From contig NZ_CP128846.1 in NCBI RefSeq assembly GCF_030388665.1, positions 2,830,001-2,894,000 on the forward strand: DNA of 64,000 nucleotides. Reading direction: 5' to 3'. This DNA comes from Streptomyces flavofungini. GTDB lineage: Bacteria; Actinomycetota; Actinomycetes; Streptomycetales; Streptomycetaceae. The translations under genes and the position numbers were made by a program. The notes under the pieces were generated by a model that made no database searches, had not been told where the DNA came from, and saw only the letters and a program-made list of their open reading frames with translations. Positions within the stretch are counted from its first letter, which is position 1; every line of letters begins with the position of its first letter. This document shows, one piece after another, positions 9,558 to 19,820 of the stretch.

Positions 9558-9758
9558 CCGTAACCGCCCCTTCACGACTTGCCCGATGTGCTCGACCTGT
9601 CCGCACGGCCGTGCTCCGACCGAGTCAATGGAACCAGCTTACTTCTGGCGTGGGCGCCTTGATCGGGGCTCGGGGTGGGCGTTGGTCCTGTTTCCCGCCA
9701 CCGGGGCTGCGGACGCTGTGCCGCCGCTGCGCGGCGGCCATCCCACCCGCCCACCCGT

Positions 9759-9834
9759 TTCTGTGGGCCCCGGGGCGGGGCGGTCCCGTGGGGCCCGGGG
9801 TGGGGCGGTTCTGTGGGTCGCGGGTAGGGCCGGG
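9759..9834. repeat. 25-bp imperfect tandem repeat, 3 copies
   Basis: Units start at 9759, 9784 and 9809. Each is built on TTCTGTGGG or TCCCGTGGG followed by a GGGGCGGGGCGG-like run, giving a strongly G-biased plus strand. A fourth partial copy (TTCTGTGGGCC) follows. Confidence 0.6.
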
Positions 9835-9894
9835 CAGTTCTGTGGGCCATCCGCCTCAGCCCCGTCGGGGGCGCCGTCGAATCGGCGCTTCGCG

Positions 9895-9920
9895 CCTCGT
9901 CCTCAAACGCCGGACGGGCT
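9895..9920. repeat. Dispersed intergenic element, copy 3
   Basis: Same orientation as copy 1: TCGTCCTCAAACGCCGGACG then GGCT. It is preceded by the small hairpin GGCGCTTCGCGCC, which recurs in inverted order after copies 4 and 5. Confidence 0.7.
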
Positions 9921-9955
9921 GAATACTTCGCCGGGGACAGGCTGAAGGCTTCGCC

Positions 9956-10045
9956 GGGGTGGGCTGAGGACGCACCGGCGGGGTGGGCTGAGGACGCACC
10001 GGCGGGGTGGGCTGAGGACGCACCGGCGGGGTGGGCTGAAGTACG
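9956..10045. repeat. 24-bp tandem repeat, ~3.5 copies
   Basis: Units start at 9956, 9980, 10004 and 10028, each beginning GGGGTGGGCTGAGGACGCAC then CGGC. The internal copies are identical, which implies recent expansion by slippage or unequal exchange. Confidence 0.8.
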
Positions 10046-10127
10046 GCGGGCCGGGCTGTAGGCGCTCCGGGCAGGCAGTGCGGACCGCCCCGGCCGCGGT
10101 AATGGCGGGGGCGGGCGGGTGGGAGAG

Positions 10128-10152
10128 AGCCCGTCCGGCGCTTGAGGACGAG
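10128..10152. repeat. Dispersed intergenic element, copy 4
   Basis: AGCCCGTCCGGCGCTTGAGG followed by ACGAG, in the orientation of copy 2. Confidence 0.7.
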
Positions 10153-10248
10153 CGCGCAGCGCGATCCGGGGGCGACCCCGGCGGAGCTGAGGGTGCCGGG
10201 CCGTCGGGCACGCCGGTGCAAGTCCGGGCGGGCGGGCGGGTGGGAGAC

Positions 10249-10273
10249 AGCCCGTCCGGCGCTTGAGGACGAG
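10249..10273. repeat. Dispersed intergenic element, copy 5
   Basis: Identical core to copy 4, followed by the GCGCGGAGCGCC hairpin. Confidence 0.7.
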
Positions 10274-10384
10274 GCGCGGAGCGCCGATAAACGGGGGCGC
10301 CCCGGCGGAGATGAGGTGCCGGGCTGTCGGGCAGGCCCGGGAGAGGGGTGGGCGGGTGGGTGGGAAAGAGCCTGCGGCAGGCGG

Positions 10385-11323
10385 TCAGTGGGAGGTGTAG
10401 AAGGGGCGGATGTGGGTGCGGAGCCAGTCCGCCACCGGGTCCTGGGCCACGTCCAGGAGGACGAGGTTGACCTGCCAGGCCGGCGGGACCTCGGTGAGGG
10501 CTCGGGCCAGGGCCTGCATGGGGGCGTCGCGGGCATCGCCCTCCCAGGAGGAGAGTTCCACGCCCACGAACAGGGACGGGTCCTCGCCCTCGACGCTGGC
10601 CAGGCAGCGGCGGGCCGTCAGGACCACCCCGGTCGCCTGGAACTCGCGGGACGCGGCGCCCAGGAAGTCGACCGGGTCCTCCTTCCAGTCCGGCTCGAAG
10701 AGGCGGACCCGGCCACCCGTCGTGGGGCCGTCCAGCTCCGTGCGCCCCACCCGGCACAGCGCTGCCACCGCGGGCGGCGGCAGCGGCACGGCGACCGTGC
10801 CCTCCGGGTTCAGGACGATGCCGAGCTGCGGCTGAAGACCGCGTGCGAACTCCACCGCGGGCGCCACCGCCCAGCTCATCCGGCCCCCCGTGACCTGCTG
10901 GAACTGCTGCTCGGACGTGAAGACGGGGACGTACGCCTGGCCGTCGATCTCCAGTGTGGGCAGGTCGAGCGTGCCCTGGTCGGGGCCGCCGCCGGACGGG
11001 AGCGGGACCCAGACCCGGCCGCGCCCCAGCGTCTCGACGATGCGGGCGCCCACCGCGTCCGACGGCGGGGCGCCGAGCGACGCGGCCAGGACCTCCTCCA
11101 GCTCGTTGGCGGGCCAGCCCTCGTGCGGATGGCCGTGCGACTCGCCCAGCGGATGGCTCTGAAGATCGCCCTGCGGGTGGCTCTGGAGATCGCCCTGCGG
11201 GTAGCCCTGAGGGTCGCCCAGGGGGTGGCCGACCTGCGGATGTCCGTACGGGTGCCCCTGCTCCGGCCCCTGTGCCGGAATGCCGCCCGGGACGCCCCCC
11301 GGGTAGTCCCCCGGATAGTTCAT
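10385..11323 (-). CDS. SseB family protein, paralog 2, with Gly/Pro/His/Gln-rich N-terminal arm
   Basis: 312 aa. Residues 1-75 are a repetitive arm rich in Pro, Gly, Gln and His (for example QGDLQSHPQGDLQSHP). Then come an SseB domain (about 75-180) and a second SseB-like domain to the end (VADWLRTHIRPFYTSH). The start is ATG 11323 with a GAGGA site 6 nt upstream. The arm makes it clearly longer than paralog 1. It is probably transcribed after the P-loop gene that starts at 12139 (93-nt gap). Function unknown; the family name refers to a serine-sensitivity phenotype in E. coli. Confidence 0.75.
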   Translation of the reverse strand: MNYPGDYPGGVPGGIPAQGPEQGHPYGHPQVGHPLGDPQGYPQGDLQSHPQGDLQSHPLGESHGHPHEGWPANELEEVLAASLGAPPSDAVGARIVETLGRGRVWVPLPSGGGPDQGTLDLPTLEIDGQAYVPVFTSEQQFQQVTGGRMSWAVAPAVEFARGLQPQLGIVLNPEGTVAVPLPPPAVAALCRVGRTELDGPTTGGRVRLFEPDWKEDPVDFLGAASREFQATGVVLTARRCLASVEGEDPSLFVGVELSSWEGDARDAPMQALARALTEVPPAWQVNLVLLDVAQDPVADWLRTHIRPFYTSH

Positions 11324-11416
11324 ATGTCCTCGACCCCTGCTCTGCGCTCTGCCGTACTCCTGTGCTGCGGGCCCGACCCTAACCGGGAGTCCCACAGCAC
11401 ACCCCCCTCAGCCCCC

Positions 11417-12139
11417 TCAGCCCCCGAACCCGATCTCCCGCAGCGCCCCCGCCGCCTCCCGGTCCAGGAGCACCGCCGAACCGCAGCCCCGCGGCAGCTC
11501 GCCCCGCTCGGCGGCGCGGACGAGGTGGCCGACCGTCCTGCGGTGCCGAGCGAAGGCGTACCGGGACACCCCCCGGCCGCGCTCCCGCTGCCCGTGCAGG
11601 GCGACCTCGACGGGCACGTCGAGCAGGAGCAGGTGCAGGGTCGCGCCGCGCCGGGCGGCCGCGCGGGCCAGCCAGCGGCGCACCCACGGCTGCGTGCCGC
11701 AGTCGTGCACGACGACGCCCGCGCCGGAGCGCAGCGCCCGGCGCAGGCCCGCGTAGTGCGCGAGGCGGACCAGGGGGCGGTAGAGGGCGTACGGCAGGAG
11801 CCGGGGCATCCGGGCCGCCCAGCGGTCCCGGGTGTCCTGGGAGTCCACGCGCGGCCCCGCCACCGCGCGCCGCATCAGCGTGGACTTGCCGCTGCCGGGC
11901 AGCCCGGACACGACCACGACGTCGTGCGCGGCGAACACCAGGCGGCGCGGGCCGCGCCGGCCCCGGTCCCTGAGGTCGCGCACGACGGGCCGGGGGAAGT
12001 ACCCGAGGCTCTCGCGCACGGGCGCACCGGGTTGCGGCGGCACCACGTCGCTCCCGGGCGGCGCCGCACCCGTGGTGGTCGCATAAGCACCGCTCCTGTG
12101 CACCGTGATCGGCCTCCCCATGCTGGTCACGTCACTCAT
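11417..12139 (-). CDS. P-loop kinase-like ATPase (AAA_33/zeta-like fold)
   Basis: 240 aa. After ~70 residues of Pro/Gly-rich sequence it has VVVSGLPGSGKST (Walker A, near residue 80), then SQDTRDRW and HDCGTQPWVRRWL, followed by LLLLDVPVEVALHGQRERG, which resembles the lid and Walker B layout of polynucleotide or small-molecule kinases. The ATG at 12139 is preceded by GGAGAA. It diverges from the glycine riboswitch-gcvT unit and heads a minus-strand group with the SseB paralogs. The phosphoryl acceptor cannot be inferred. Confidence 0.7.
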   Translation of the reverse strand: MSDVTSMGRPITVHRSGAYATTTGAAPPGSDVVPPQPGAPVRESLGYFPRPVVRDLRDRGRRGPRRLVFAAHDVVVVSGLPGSGKSTLMRRAVAGPRVDSQDTRDRWAARMPRLLPYALYRPLVRLAHYAGLRRALRSGAGVVVHDCGTQPWVRRWLARAAARRGATLHLLLLDVPVEVALHGQRERGRGVSRYAFARHRRTVGHLVRAAERGELPRGCGSAVLLDREAAGALREIGFGG

Positions 12140-12290
12140 CCCCAGTACTTCTCCGTTGAGTGTAAAGAGACGGTAATGCCGCACAAGGGCATTCCGCGGA
12201 TGCCGCCGTCGTGAAGAAGTTGCTGCTGTCGTGAAGCGGGGGCGCGTGCAATGATGTGCGCGCCAACTCCATACCGGCCGCTTGAATCCG

Positions 12291-12535
12291 CGCGGGAGAG
12301 TTCCCGGAGACGTGACCGCACATCGAGGCGGACGTCGTCCCGGGGCGCCGAAGGAGCAAGTTCCTCCCTTGAATCTCTCAGGCCCCGTACCGCGCGGGCG
12401 AGGCACATCTGAAAAGCGGGTCGATCCCCGGTCACACCGGTCACAGGGGCGGCTCCACCCAAGGTGCAAGTCATGCCCCGTCATACGCACGGGACGTGGT
12501 GAACCTCTCAGGTTCGATGACAGATGGGGAGGATC
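12291..12535 (+). promoter_or_regulatory. Tandem glycine riboswitch (gcvT leader)
   Basis: The first aptamer shows GGGAGAG at 12294, GCGCCGAAGGAGCAAG at 12345-12360 and AATCTCTCAGG at 12372-12382. The second shows CTGAAAAGCGGG at 12409, AAGGTGCAAG at 12461-12470 and GAACCTCTCAGGTTCGATGA at 12501-12520, then CAGATGGGGAGG. These are the conserved pieces of the glycine riboswitch family in its two-aptamer form. It ends 34 nt before the gcvT start, so glycine should raise expression of the glycine-cleavage genes, as established for this family. Confidence 0.92.
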
Positions 12536-12569
12536 GACCTCGCCCGTCATGCCCCGGGAGCCAGTACTG

Positions 12570-13694
12570 ATGAGCAATACCTCACGCCACACTGCCTTGG
12601 ATGCCCTGCATCGCGAGCTCGGTGCGACCATGACCGACTTCGCGGGCTGGGACATGCCGCTGCGGTACGCCAGCGAGCGCGACGAGCACAACGCCGTCCG
12701 CACCCGCGCCGGCCTCTTCGACCTCTCCCACATGGGCGAGATCACGGTCTCCGGCCCCGCGGCGGTGGACCTGCTCAACCACGCGCTCGTCGGCAACATC
12801 GGCTCCGTCGGTGTCGGCCGCGCCCGCTACACCATGATCTGTCAGGCCGACGGCGGCATCCTCGACGACCTGATCGTCTACCGCCTCGGCGAGAGCGAGT
12901 ACATGGTCGTCGCCAACGCAGGCAACGCCCAGGTCGTGCTCGACGCGCTGACCGAGCGCGCCGCCGGCTTCGACGCCCAGGTCCGCGACGACCGCGACGC
13001 CTACGCCCTCATCGCCGTCCAGGGACCGGAGTCCCCCGGCATCCTGAAGGCGGTCACGGACGCCGACCTCGACGGCCTGAAGTACTACGCGGGCCTGCCC
13101 GGCACCGTCGCGGGCGTCCCCGCCCTGATCGCCCGCACGGGCTACACCGGCGAGGACGGTTTCGAGCTGTTCGTGGCCCCCGAGCACGCCGAGGGGCTGT
13201 GGCGGGCGCTGACCGAGGCCGGTGCCCCGGCCGGCCTGATCCCCTGCGGCCTGTCCTGCCGCGACACACTGCGCCTGGAGGCGGGCATGCCGCTGTACGG
13301 GCACGAGCTGACGACGGCCCTCACGCCGTTCGACGCCGGTCTGGGGCGGGTCGTGAAGTTCGAGAAGACGTCGCACGCGGACGACTTCGTGGGCGTCGAG
13401 GCGCTGCGCGCGGCCGCCGAGCGCGCCGAGGCCGCGCCCCCGCGCAAGCTGGTGGGCCTGGTCGCCGAGGGCCGCCGGGTCCCGCGCGCGGGCATGAGCG
13501 TGGTCGCCGACGGCCAGGTCATCGGCGAGGTCACCTCGGGCGCGCCGTCCCCGACCCTGGGCAAGCCGATCGCGATGGCGTACGTCGACGCGGCGCACGC
13601 CGCCCCCGGCACGGCGGGCGTGGGTGTGGACATCCGCGGTACGCACGAGCCGTACGAGGTCGTCGCGCTGCCGTTCTACAAGCGCCAGAAGTAG
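12570..13694 (+). CDS. gcvT: Glycine cleavage system aminomethyltransferase (T-protein)
   Basis: 374 aa. T-protein transfers the methylene group of aminomethyl-lipoyl H-protein to tetrahydrofolate and releases ammonia. The family signatures are clear: FAGWDMPLRYA near the N-terminus, FDLSHMGEI, and the C-terminal barrel beginning near LVGLVAEGRRVPRAG. The ATG at 12570 lies 9 nt after GGGAG and directly downstream of the glycine riboswitch. It is the first gene of a plus-strand group with gcvH, glyA and sdaA. Confidence 0.96.
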   Translation: MSNTSRHTALDALHRELGATMTDFAGWDMPLRYASERDEHNAVRTRAGLFDLSHMGEITVSGPAAVDLLNHALVGNIGSVGVGRARYTMICQADGGILDDLIVYRLGESEYMVVANAGNAQVVLDALTERAAGFDAQVRDDRDAYALIAVQGPESPGILKAVTDADLDGLKYYAGLPGTVAGVPALIARTGYTGEDGFELFVAPEHAEGLWRALTEAGAPAGLIPCGLSCRDTLRLEAGMPLYGHELTTALTPFDAGLGRVVKFEKTSHADDFVGVEALRAAAERAEAAPPRKLVGLVAEGRRVPRAGMSVVADGQVIGEVTSGAPSPTLGKPIAMAYVDAAHAAPGTAGVGVDIRGTHEPYEVVALPFYKRQK

Positions 13695-13825
13695 CCCGGC
13701 GGCGGTGTTCCGCGCCGCCGTCGGACGCCTCCCGCGTCCCGTCGGCGCCCGTGGTGACACCCGCCCGTCTCAGTCCGTAAGACCACGTTCATCAGCACTC
13801 GCCCGCGTACAGGAGAATTCACGCC

Positions 13826-14203
13826 ATGAGCAACCCCCAGCAGCTGCGTTACAGCAAGGAGCACGAGTGGCTGTCGGCCACCGAGGACGGTGTGGCCACG
13901 ATCGGCATCACCGAATTCGCGGCCAACGCGCTCGGTGACGTCGTCTACGCCGACCTGCCGTCCGTCGGCGACACGGTGACCGCGGGCGAGACCTGCGGCG
14001 AGCTGGAGTCGACGAAGTCGGTCAGCGACCTGTACTCGCCGGTCAGCGGCGAGGTCGTCGAGGCCAACCAGGACGTCGTGGACGACCCGTCCCTGGTGAA
14101 CTCGGCGCCCTTCGAGGGCGGCTGGCTGTTCAAGGTGCGCGTCGCACAGGAGCCGGGCGACCTGCTCTCCGCCGACGAGTACACCGCGTTCGCAGGCAGC
14201 TGA
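13826..14203 (+). CDS. gcvH: Glycine cleavage system H protein
   Basis: 125 aa lipoyl carrier protein that shuttles the aminomethyl intermediate between the P, T and L proteins. The lipoylated lysine is K64 in [12 protein letters not shown], followed by the conserved [11 protein letters not shown] segment. The length matches the family. An AGGAG site precedes the ATG by 9-10 nt. It lies 131 nt after gcvT and 25 nt before glyA. The P-protein gene gcvP is absent from this window, so the complete enzyme needs a gene elsewhere. Confidence 0.97.
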   Translation: MSNPQQLRYSKEHEWLSATEDGVATIGITEFAANALGDVVYADLPSVGDTVTAGETCGELESTKSVSDLYSPVSGEVVEANQDVVDDPSLVNSAPFEGGWLFKVRVAQEPGDLLSADEYTAFAGS

Positions 14204-14228
14204 CCACGGCGTAAGGACTGATCTTCCG

Positions 14229-15491
14229 ATGTCGCTTATGAACACCCCTCTCCACGAGCTCGACCCGGACGTCGCCGCCGCTGTCGACGCCGAGCTCGTC
14301 CGCCAGCAGTCCACCCTGGAAATGATCGCCTCGGAGAACTTCGCTCCGGTCGCCGTCATGGAGGCCCAGGGCACGGTCCTCACCAACAAGTACGCCGAGG
14401 GCTACCCCGGCCGCCGCTACTACGGCGGCTGCGAGCACGTCGACGTCACCGAGCAGATCGCCATCGACCGGGTCAAGGACCTGTTCGGCGCCGAGTACGC
14501 CAACGTCCAGCCGCACTCCGGCGCCTCCGCCAACCAGGCCGCCCTCTTCGCCATCGCCAAGCCCGGCGACACGATCCTCGGCCTGGACCTGGCGCACGGC
14601 GGCCACCTCACCCACGGCATGCGCCTGAACTTCTCCGGCAAGCAGTTCAACGTGGTCGCCTACCACGTGGACGAGGCCGGCCTGGTCGACATGGCCGAGG
14701 TCGAGCGCCTGGCCAAGGAGAACAGCCCCAAGGTGATCATCGCGGGCTGGTCCGCCTACCCGCGCCGGCTGGACTTCGCCGAGTTCCGCCGGATCGCCGA
14801 CGAGGTCGGCGCCTACCTGTGGGTCGACATGGCGCACTTCGCCGGTCTCGTCGCCGCCGGGCTGCACCCGAACCCGGTGCCGTACGCGGACGTGGTCACC
14901 TCCACCACGCACAAGACGCTCGGCGGCCCGCGCGGCGGCATCATCCTGGCCCGCAACAAGGACTTCGCGAAGAAGCTGAACTCCGCGGTCTTCCCCGGTT
15001 TCCAGGGCGGCCCGCTGGAGCACGTGATCGCGGCCAAGGCCGTCTCCTTCAAGGTCGCGGCCTCGGACGACTTCAAGGAGCGCCAGCAGCGCACCCTGGA
15101 CGGCGCCCGCATCCTCGCCGAGCGCCTGGTGCAGGACGACGTCAAGGCCGTCGGCGTCGACGTCCTGTCCGGCGGCACGGACGTGCACCTGGTCCTGGTC
15201 GACCTGCGCAACAGCGAGCTGGACGGGCAGCAGGCCGAGGACCGCCTCCACGAGGTCGGCATCACGGTCAACCGCAACGCGATCCCGAACGACCCCCGGC
15301 CCCCGATGGTCACCTCCGGCCTGCGCATCGGCACCCCGGCCCTGGCCACCCGAGGCTTCCAGGACGAGGACTTCCGCGAGGTCGCGGACGTGATTGCCGA
15401 GACCCTGAAGCCGGACTTCGACGCCGAGGCCCTCAAGGCCCGGGTGTCCGCTCTGGCAGCGAAGCACCCGCTGTACCCCGGCCTGAAGTAG
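14229..15491 (+). CDS. glyA: Serine hydroxymethyltransferase
   Basis: 420 aa PLP enzyme that interconverts serine and glycine with tetrahydrofolate. The PLP lysine is K229 in [14 protein letters not shown], and the N-terminal substrate region IASENF and the [13 protein letters not shown] loop are intact. It follows gcvH by 25 nt, so with gcvT and gcvH it combines the one-carbon unit from one glycine with a second glycine to make serine. An AAGGA site lies about 11 nt upstream of the ATG; an in-frame ATG three codons later is possible. Confidence 0.97.
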   Translation: MSLMNTPLHELDPDVAAAVDAELVRQQSTLEMIASENFAPVAVMEAQGTVLTNKYAEGYPGRRYYGGCEHVDVTEQIAIDRVKDLFGAEYANVQPHSGASANQAALFAIAKPGDTILGLDLAHGGHLTHGMRLNFSGKQFNVVAYHVDEAGLVDMAEVERLAKENSPKVIIAGWSAYPRRLDFAEFRRIADEVGAYLWVDMAHFAGLVAAGLHPNPVPYADVVTSTTHKTLGGPRGGIILARNKDFAKKLNSAVFPGFQGGPLEHVIAAKAVSFKVAASDDFKERQQRTLDGARILAERLVQDDVKAVGVDVLSGGTDVHLVLVDLRNSELDGQQAEDRLHEVGITVNRNAIPNDPRPPMVTSGLRIGTPALATRGFQDEDFREVADVIAETLKPDFDAEALKARVSALAAKHPLYPGLK

Positions 15492-15652
15492 TTTCGTACG
15501 CTTTAGTTGGTACGGACTTCCGGGGCACCGCGCACACTGGACATGAGGACAGTGCGCGCGGTGCCCCGCACCACGTGCCCACCAGCACGGCAAGCTGCCC
15601 CCGCACCACCCGGCGGACAAAGGCGTCTACCACCCATCATTGGAGTTCTCCC

Positions 15653-17038
<1,386 letters not shown>

Positions 17039-17072
17039 GCCCCGCCACGCGCCGGCCCCTCGGACCGCGCGC

Positions 17073-17951
17073 CTAGTTGTGCGCGATCAGTGACTCCACC
17101 AGACCGGCGCGGGTGTTGGGATAGTCCATCGGGACGATCCCGAGCCCGTGCCAGGTGCGTCCCTCCGCGCTCTCCAGGAGGGTGTGCGTCCTCGGGTTGA
17201 GGTCGTCGGCGTTCCAGCGCGGCGGGATCGCGGCGGCCGTGCTGACGAAGTTGATGTACTGCTTGCCCGGCTGGGCCGCGGCCTTCCTGAAGTGGGCCTC
17301 GATCTTGGGGAACTTGGCCGCGGGCACGGCGTTGTAGTCGTCCTGGATGTCGAAGAGGCCGCCGTCGCCCCAGCGGATGCCGCCGGGCAGACCGCCGTTG
17401 TCGGCGATGAGGACGACCTTCCCGCGCACATCGCCGAGGCGCGGCCAACCGTCGCCGATGTGGAACAGGGAGCGCCAGCCGCGCCGGTCCAGATAGTCGT
17501 CGAAGATCGCCCGGAACGTGGCGTCGCTCTCCTGCGAGTACTCCTGCTTGACCCGCATCAACACGGTCTCCGTGGGCTGTCCGCGCAGGAAGTCCCGGCA
17601 GGCGCCGAGCACGTCGTCGAAGTTCAGGTTCTGGTAGAACGCGCCGTGGTGAATGGTGAAGGACCCCTCGAAGGCCCGACACCGGATGTCCAGGAACCGT
17701 ATGCCGGAGCCCAGTTGCTGCCCCAAGGTGGTGTTCTGGCACTCCACCCACCAGCCGCCGAAGCGGGCACCCGAGTCGTGCGTGCCAGGAATCGTCAGGC
17801 GCTGCAGGGGCGTCCCCGCGTCGATGCCCGCCATCCAGTTCTGCGTGCCGAGAGCACGCGTGCGGGTCCTGGCGGAGGCGGGGGCGGCGAGGAGGGCGGT
17901 GGCGGCGGTGGCCGTGGCGCCGGTGAGGAAGGCGCGGCGGGTCAGGGGCAT
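17073..17951 (-). CDS. Secreted phosphatidylinositol-specific phospholipase C-like protein (PLC-X domain)
   Basis: 292 aa. It has a twin-arginine signal (PLTRRAFLTGATATAATALL) ending in an AxA site near residue 30, then a bacterial PI-PLC X domain. The catalytic histidine region IPGTHDSG and the second histidine region TIHHGAFYQNL are present, so cleavage of phosphatidylinositol or a related glycolipid head group is likely. The start is ATG 17951, whose product begins directly with the Tat motif. It is transcribed divergently from the GH25 gene; an inverted repeat lies between them. Confidence 0.85.
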   Translation of the reverse strand: MPLTRRAFLTGATATAATALLAAPASARTRTRALGTQNWMAGIDAGTPLQRLTIPGTHDSGARFGGWWVECQNTTLGQQLGSGIRFLDIRCRAFEGSFTIHHGAFYQNLNFDDVLGACRDFLRGQPTETVLMRVKQEYSQESDATFRAIFDDYLDRRGWRSLFHIGDGWPRLGDVRGKVVLIADNGGLPGGIRWGDGGLFDIQDDYNAVPAAKFPKIEAHFRKAAAQPGKQYINFVSTAAAIPPRWNADDLNPRTHTLLESAEGRTWHGLGIVPMDYPNTRAGLVESLIAHN

Positions 17952-18064
17952 GTGGGGTCCCGTATCCGTGAGTGGGGGGTGGTGGCGGACGCGCGTGCCC
18001 GTACTCCATACACGCACGGAGGCAAGGAACGCCAGTACGAGGGTGGAACCAGCCCCTCACGGGG

Positions 18065-18096
18065 AACGGTCAAGTAACAGTCAACCATTGACCGTT
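18065..18096. promoter_or_regulatory. 9-bp inverted repeat in the PLC/GH25 divergent region
   Basis: AACGGTCAA at 18065-18073 and TTGACCGTT at 18088-18096 form a perfect inverted repeat with a 14-nt spacer. A weaker repeat, GTTCA and TGAAC, follows at 18095-18108. The position between two divergent genes for secreted or cell-wall functions suggests a regulator site. Confidence 0.45.
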
Positions 18097-18176
18097 CACC
18101 CGTTGAACCTGAACCGATCACTGATCACCGATCGCCCCTCACGCGCCGGACCCGGCCACCCCACGGCCCCGGCACC

Positions 18177-18222
18177 GGAGCCACTCCCCCACTCCCCCCC
18201 ACTCCCCCCACTCCCCCCACTC
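18177..18222 (-). repeat. C-run array (ACT-C5-7) upstream of GH25 gene; G-quadruplex-forming on the minus strand
   Basis: Four to five runs of five to seven cytosines separated by ACT lie just before the GH25 ribosome site. The minus (template) strand carries the matching G-runs with 3-nt loops, the classic pattern for a G-quadruplex. Confidence 0.6.
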
Positions 18223-18235
18223 CGCTGGAGGCCAC

Positions 18236-18787
18236 ATGCTGCGCGGCATCGACGTCAGCTCCCACCAGTCGTCCTTCTCCACCGCCGGACTCTCCTTCGT
18301 CATCGTCAAGGCGACGGAGGGCCGCTCCTACATCAACCCCCGTCTCGCCGCCCAGACGAAACTCGCCCGCGACGGCGGCTGCGTCGTCGGCTTCTACCAC
18401 TTCCTGTGGCCGGGCAACATCACCGCCCAGGCCGAGTACTTCGTGAGCAAGGCGCCGGAGCGGGCCGGGGACTTCCTGGCGGTGGACTGGGAAAGGACCG
18501 GCGACGGCACGGCGGCGACCAATGCGGAGAAGGACCGTTTCATCAGGGAGGTGAAGCGACTGCGCCCCGACCACAAGGTGATCTTGTACTGCAACCGCGA
18601 TTTCTGGTTGAACCACGACGTGACGTCGTTCGCCGGAGACGGCCTCTGGATCGCCGACTATGTGACGGCGGGCAAGCCCCGCATCCAGGCGAAGTGGCGC
18701 ATCCACCAGTACACGTCGACGCCGCTGGACAAGAACGTGGCGGACTTCGCGAGCAAGGACGCGATGCGGGACTGGGCCACGCCGTAG
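18236..18787 (+). CDS. Glycoside hydrolase family 25 (lysozyme/muramidase) domain protein without a signal peptide
   Basis: 183 aa consisting of a single GH25 barrel. It begins MLRGIDVSSHQ, with the catalytic-region aspartate; residues near 84 read AVDWERTG, the D-x-E pair typical of GH25, and ADYVTAGKPR and HQYTS follow near the C-terminus. GH25 enzymes cut the MurNAc-GlcNAc bond of peptidoglycan. No signal peptide, membrane segment or binding domain is visible, so export needs another route (holin-type, lysis) or the target is intracellular. An upstream GGAGG spans 18227-18231. It converges with the oxidoreductase gene. Confidence 0.8.
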   Translation: MLRGIDVSSHQSSFSTAGLSFVIVKATEGRSYINPRLAAQTKLARDGGCVVGFYHFLWPGNITAQAEYFVSKAPERAGDFLAVDWERTGDGTAATNAEKDRFIREVKRLRPDHKVILYCNRDFWLNHDVTSFAGDGLWIADYVTAGKPRIQAKWRIHQYTSTPLDKNVADFASKDAMRDWATP

Positions 18788-18800
18788 CCCGGCACCGCCG

Positions 18801-19820
18801 CTAGGGCCGCACCACGATCTTGCCGATGTGGGTGTTCGTCTCCATCAGGCGGTGGGCGTCCGGCATGCGGTCGAGGCCGTCGAAGACCTGCGCGATCCTG
18901 GGGCGCAGGGTGCCGTCCCGCAGGCCCGAGTCGAGGTAGGCGGCGGCGCGGCGGCGGGCGTCGGGGGTGTCGGTGACGAGGGCGTTGTTGTAGCCGTGGA
19001 CGGTTACGGGCCAGGTCATCGGGACGGTGGCGGGGCGGGCGTCGAGCCAGCCGTAGAGGACGTAGGTGGCGTTGTCCGCGGCGGCCTCGCCGAGGGTCCG
19101 GAAGGCGGGGCCGCCGATCGCGTCCAGGACGATGTCGGCGCCCCGGCCTTCGGTGCGGCGCTTGGTCTCCTTCGCCATGTCTTGCGTGTCGGTGACGATG
19201 ACGTGGGCGGCGCCCAGGTCGAGGAGTTCGCGGCGCTTGGCCTCGGTGCGGGTGGTGGCGATGGGGGTCGCGCCCGCGCGGCGTGCGACCTGGAGGGCCG
19301 CCGTGCCGACCCCGCTGGACGCACCGGTGATCAGGACGTGGTCGCCGGGGCGCATCCCCGCGCACAGGTGCAGGGCGCCGTAGGCGGTGGTGTACGTGAG
19401 CCAGACGGCGGCCGCCGTGACCGCGTCGACGTCGGCGGGGCGCCGGGCGACCGCGTGCTGCGGCAGCACGACGCGGTCCGCGTACACGCCGTGGGCGCTC
19501 AGCTCGAAGTTGCCGGTGGCCAGGACGGCGTCGCCGGGCGCGAACGCCGTCACGTCCGCGCCCACCGCCTCGATGACGCCCGCGGCCTCGTAGCCGTTGC
19601 GGGAGGCGGGCAGGGTGGGCGGGTAGTAGTAGGTGCCGGAGCGGAGGAGGGCTTCGGCGCGGTTGAGGCCGATCGCCTCGACGCGGACGAGGACGTCGTC
19701 CGGGCCCGGGGCGGGCAGTTCCACTTCGCGCACCTTCAGGACTTCGGGTCCGCCGATCTCGTCAAAGAGCACTGCCCGAGCGGTGGTTGACGTGTGTGAT
19801 GTCGCTTCCTTCGTTGTCAT
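18801..19820 (-). CDS. MDR-superfamily zinc-type alcohol dehydrogenase/quinone oxidoreductase
   Basis: 339 aa. An N-terminal GroES-like fold contains GLNRAEALLRSGTYY and GYEAAGVIEAVG, and a Rossmann domain has LITGASSGVGTAALQVARRAG for NADP(H). The catalytic and structural cysteine sets of true zinc alcohol dehydrogenases are absent, so a quinone-oxidoreductase-like activity is more likely. ATG 19820 is used; GTG 19829 is the alternative. It is divergent from an AraC-type regulator with ~100 nt between them, which suggests control by that regulator. Confidence 0.8.
   Translation of the reverse strand: MTTKEATSHTSTTARAVLFDEIGGPEVLKVREVELPAPGPDDVLVRVEAIGLNRAEALLRSGTYYYPPTLPASRNGYEAAGVIEAVGADVTAFAPGDAVLATGNFELSAHGVYADRVVLPQHAVARRPADVDAVTAAAVWLTYTTAYGALHLCAGMRPGDHVLITGASSGVGTAALQVARRAGATPIATTRTEAKRRELLDLGAAHVIVTDTQDMAKETKRRTEGRGADIVLDAIGGPAFRTLGEAAADNATYVLYGWLDARPATVPMTWPVTVHGYNNALVTDTPDARRRAAAYLDSGLRDGTLRPRIAQVFDGLDRMPDAHRLMETNTHIGKIVVRP

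Larger units (their letters stand above)
10110..10367. repeat. ~120-bp imperfect direct duplication carrying the dispersed element
   Basis: Two adjacent blocks share the order GGCGGGTGGGAGA, dispersed element (copies 4 and 5), GCGC hairpin, a GGGGGCG run, GGTGCCGGG and a GTCGGGCA run. The second block begins about 120 bases after the first and a third start (GGGCGGGTGGGTGGGAAAG) follows. Confidence 0.55.
9558..10384. other. 827-bp repeat-rich non-coding stretch between SseB paralogs
   Basis: No convincing gene. It contains a short hairpin near 9719-9738, a 25-bp array at 9759-9834, a 24-bp array at 9956-10045, three copies of the dispersed element, and a larger ~120-bp duplication at 10110-10367. 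G-rich and C-rich strands are strongly segregated in parts. Confidence 0.6.

Noticed and set aside
9759..10045. CRISPR array
   Set aside because: Units abut directly with no unique spacers, and no cas genes are present. These are simple tandem repeats.
18236..18787. Prophage or tailocin lysis cassette
   Set aside because: The GH25 gene stands alone; no holin, tail, integrase or attachment repeats nearby.
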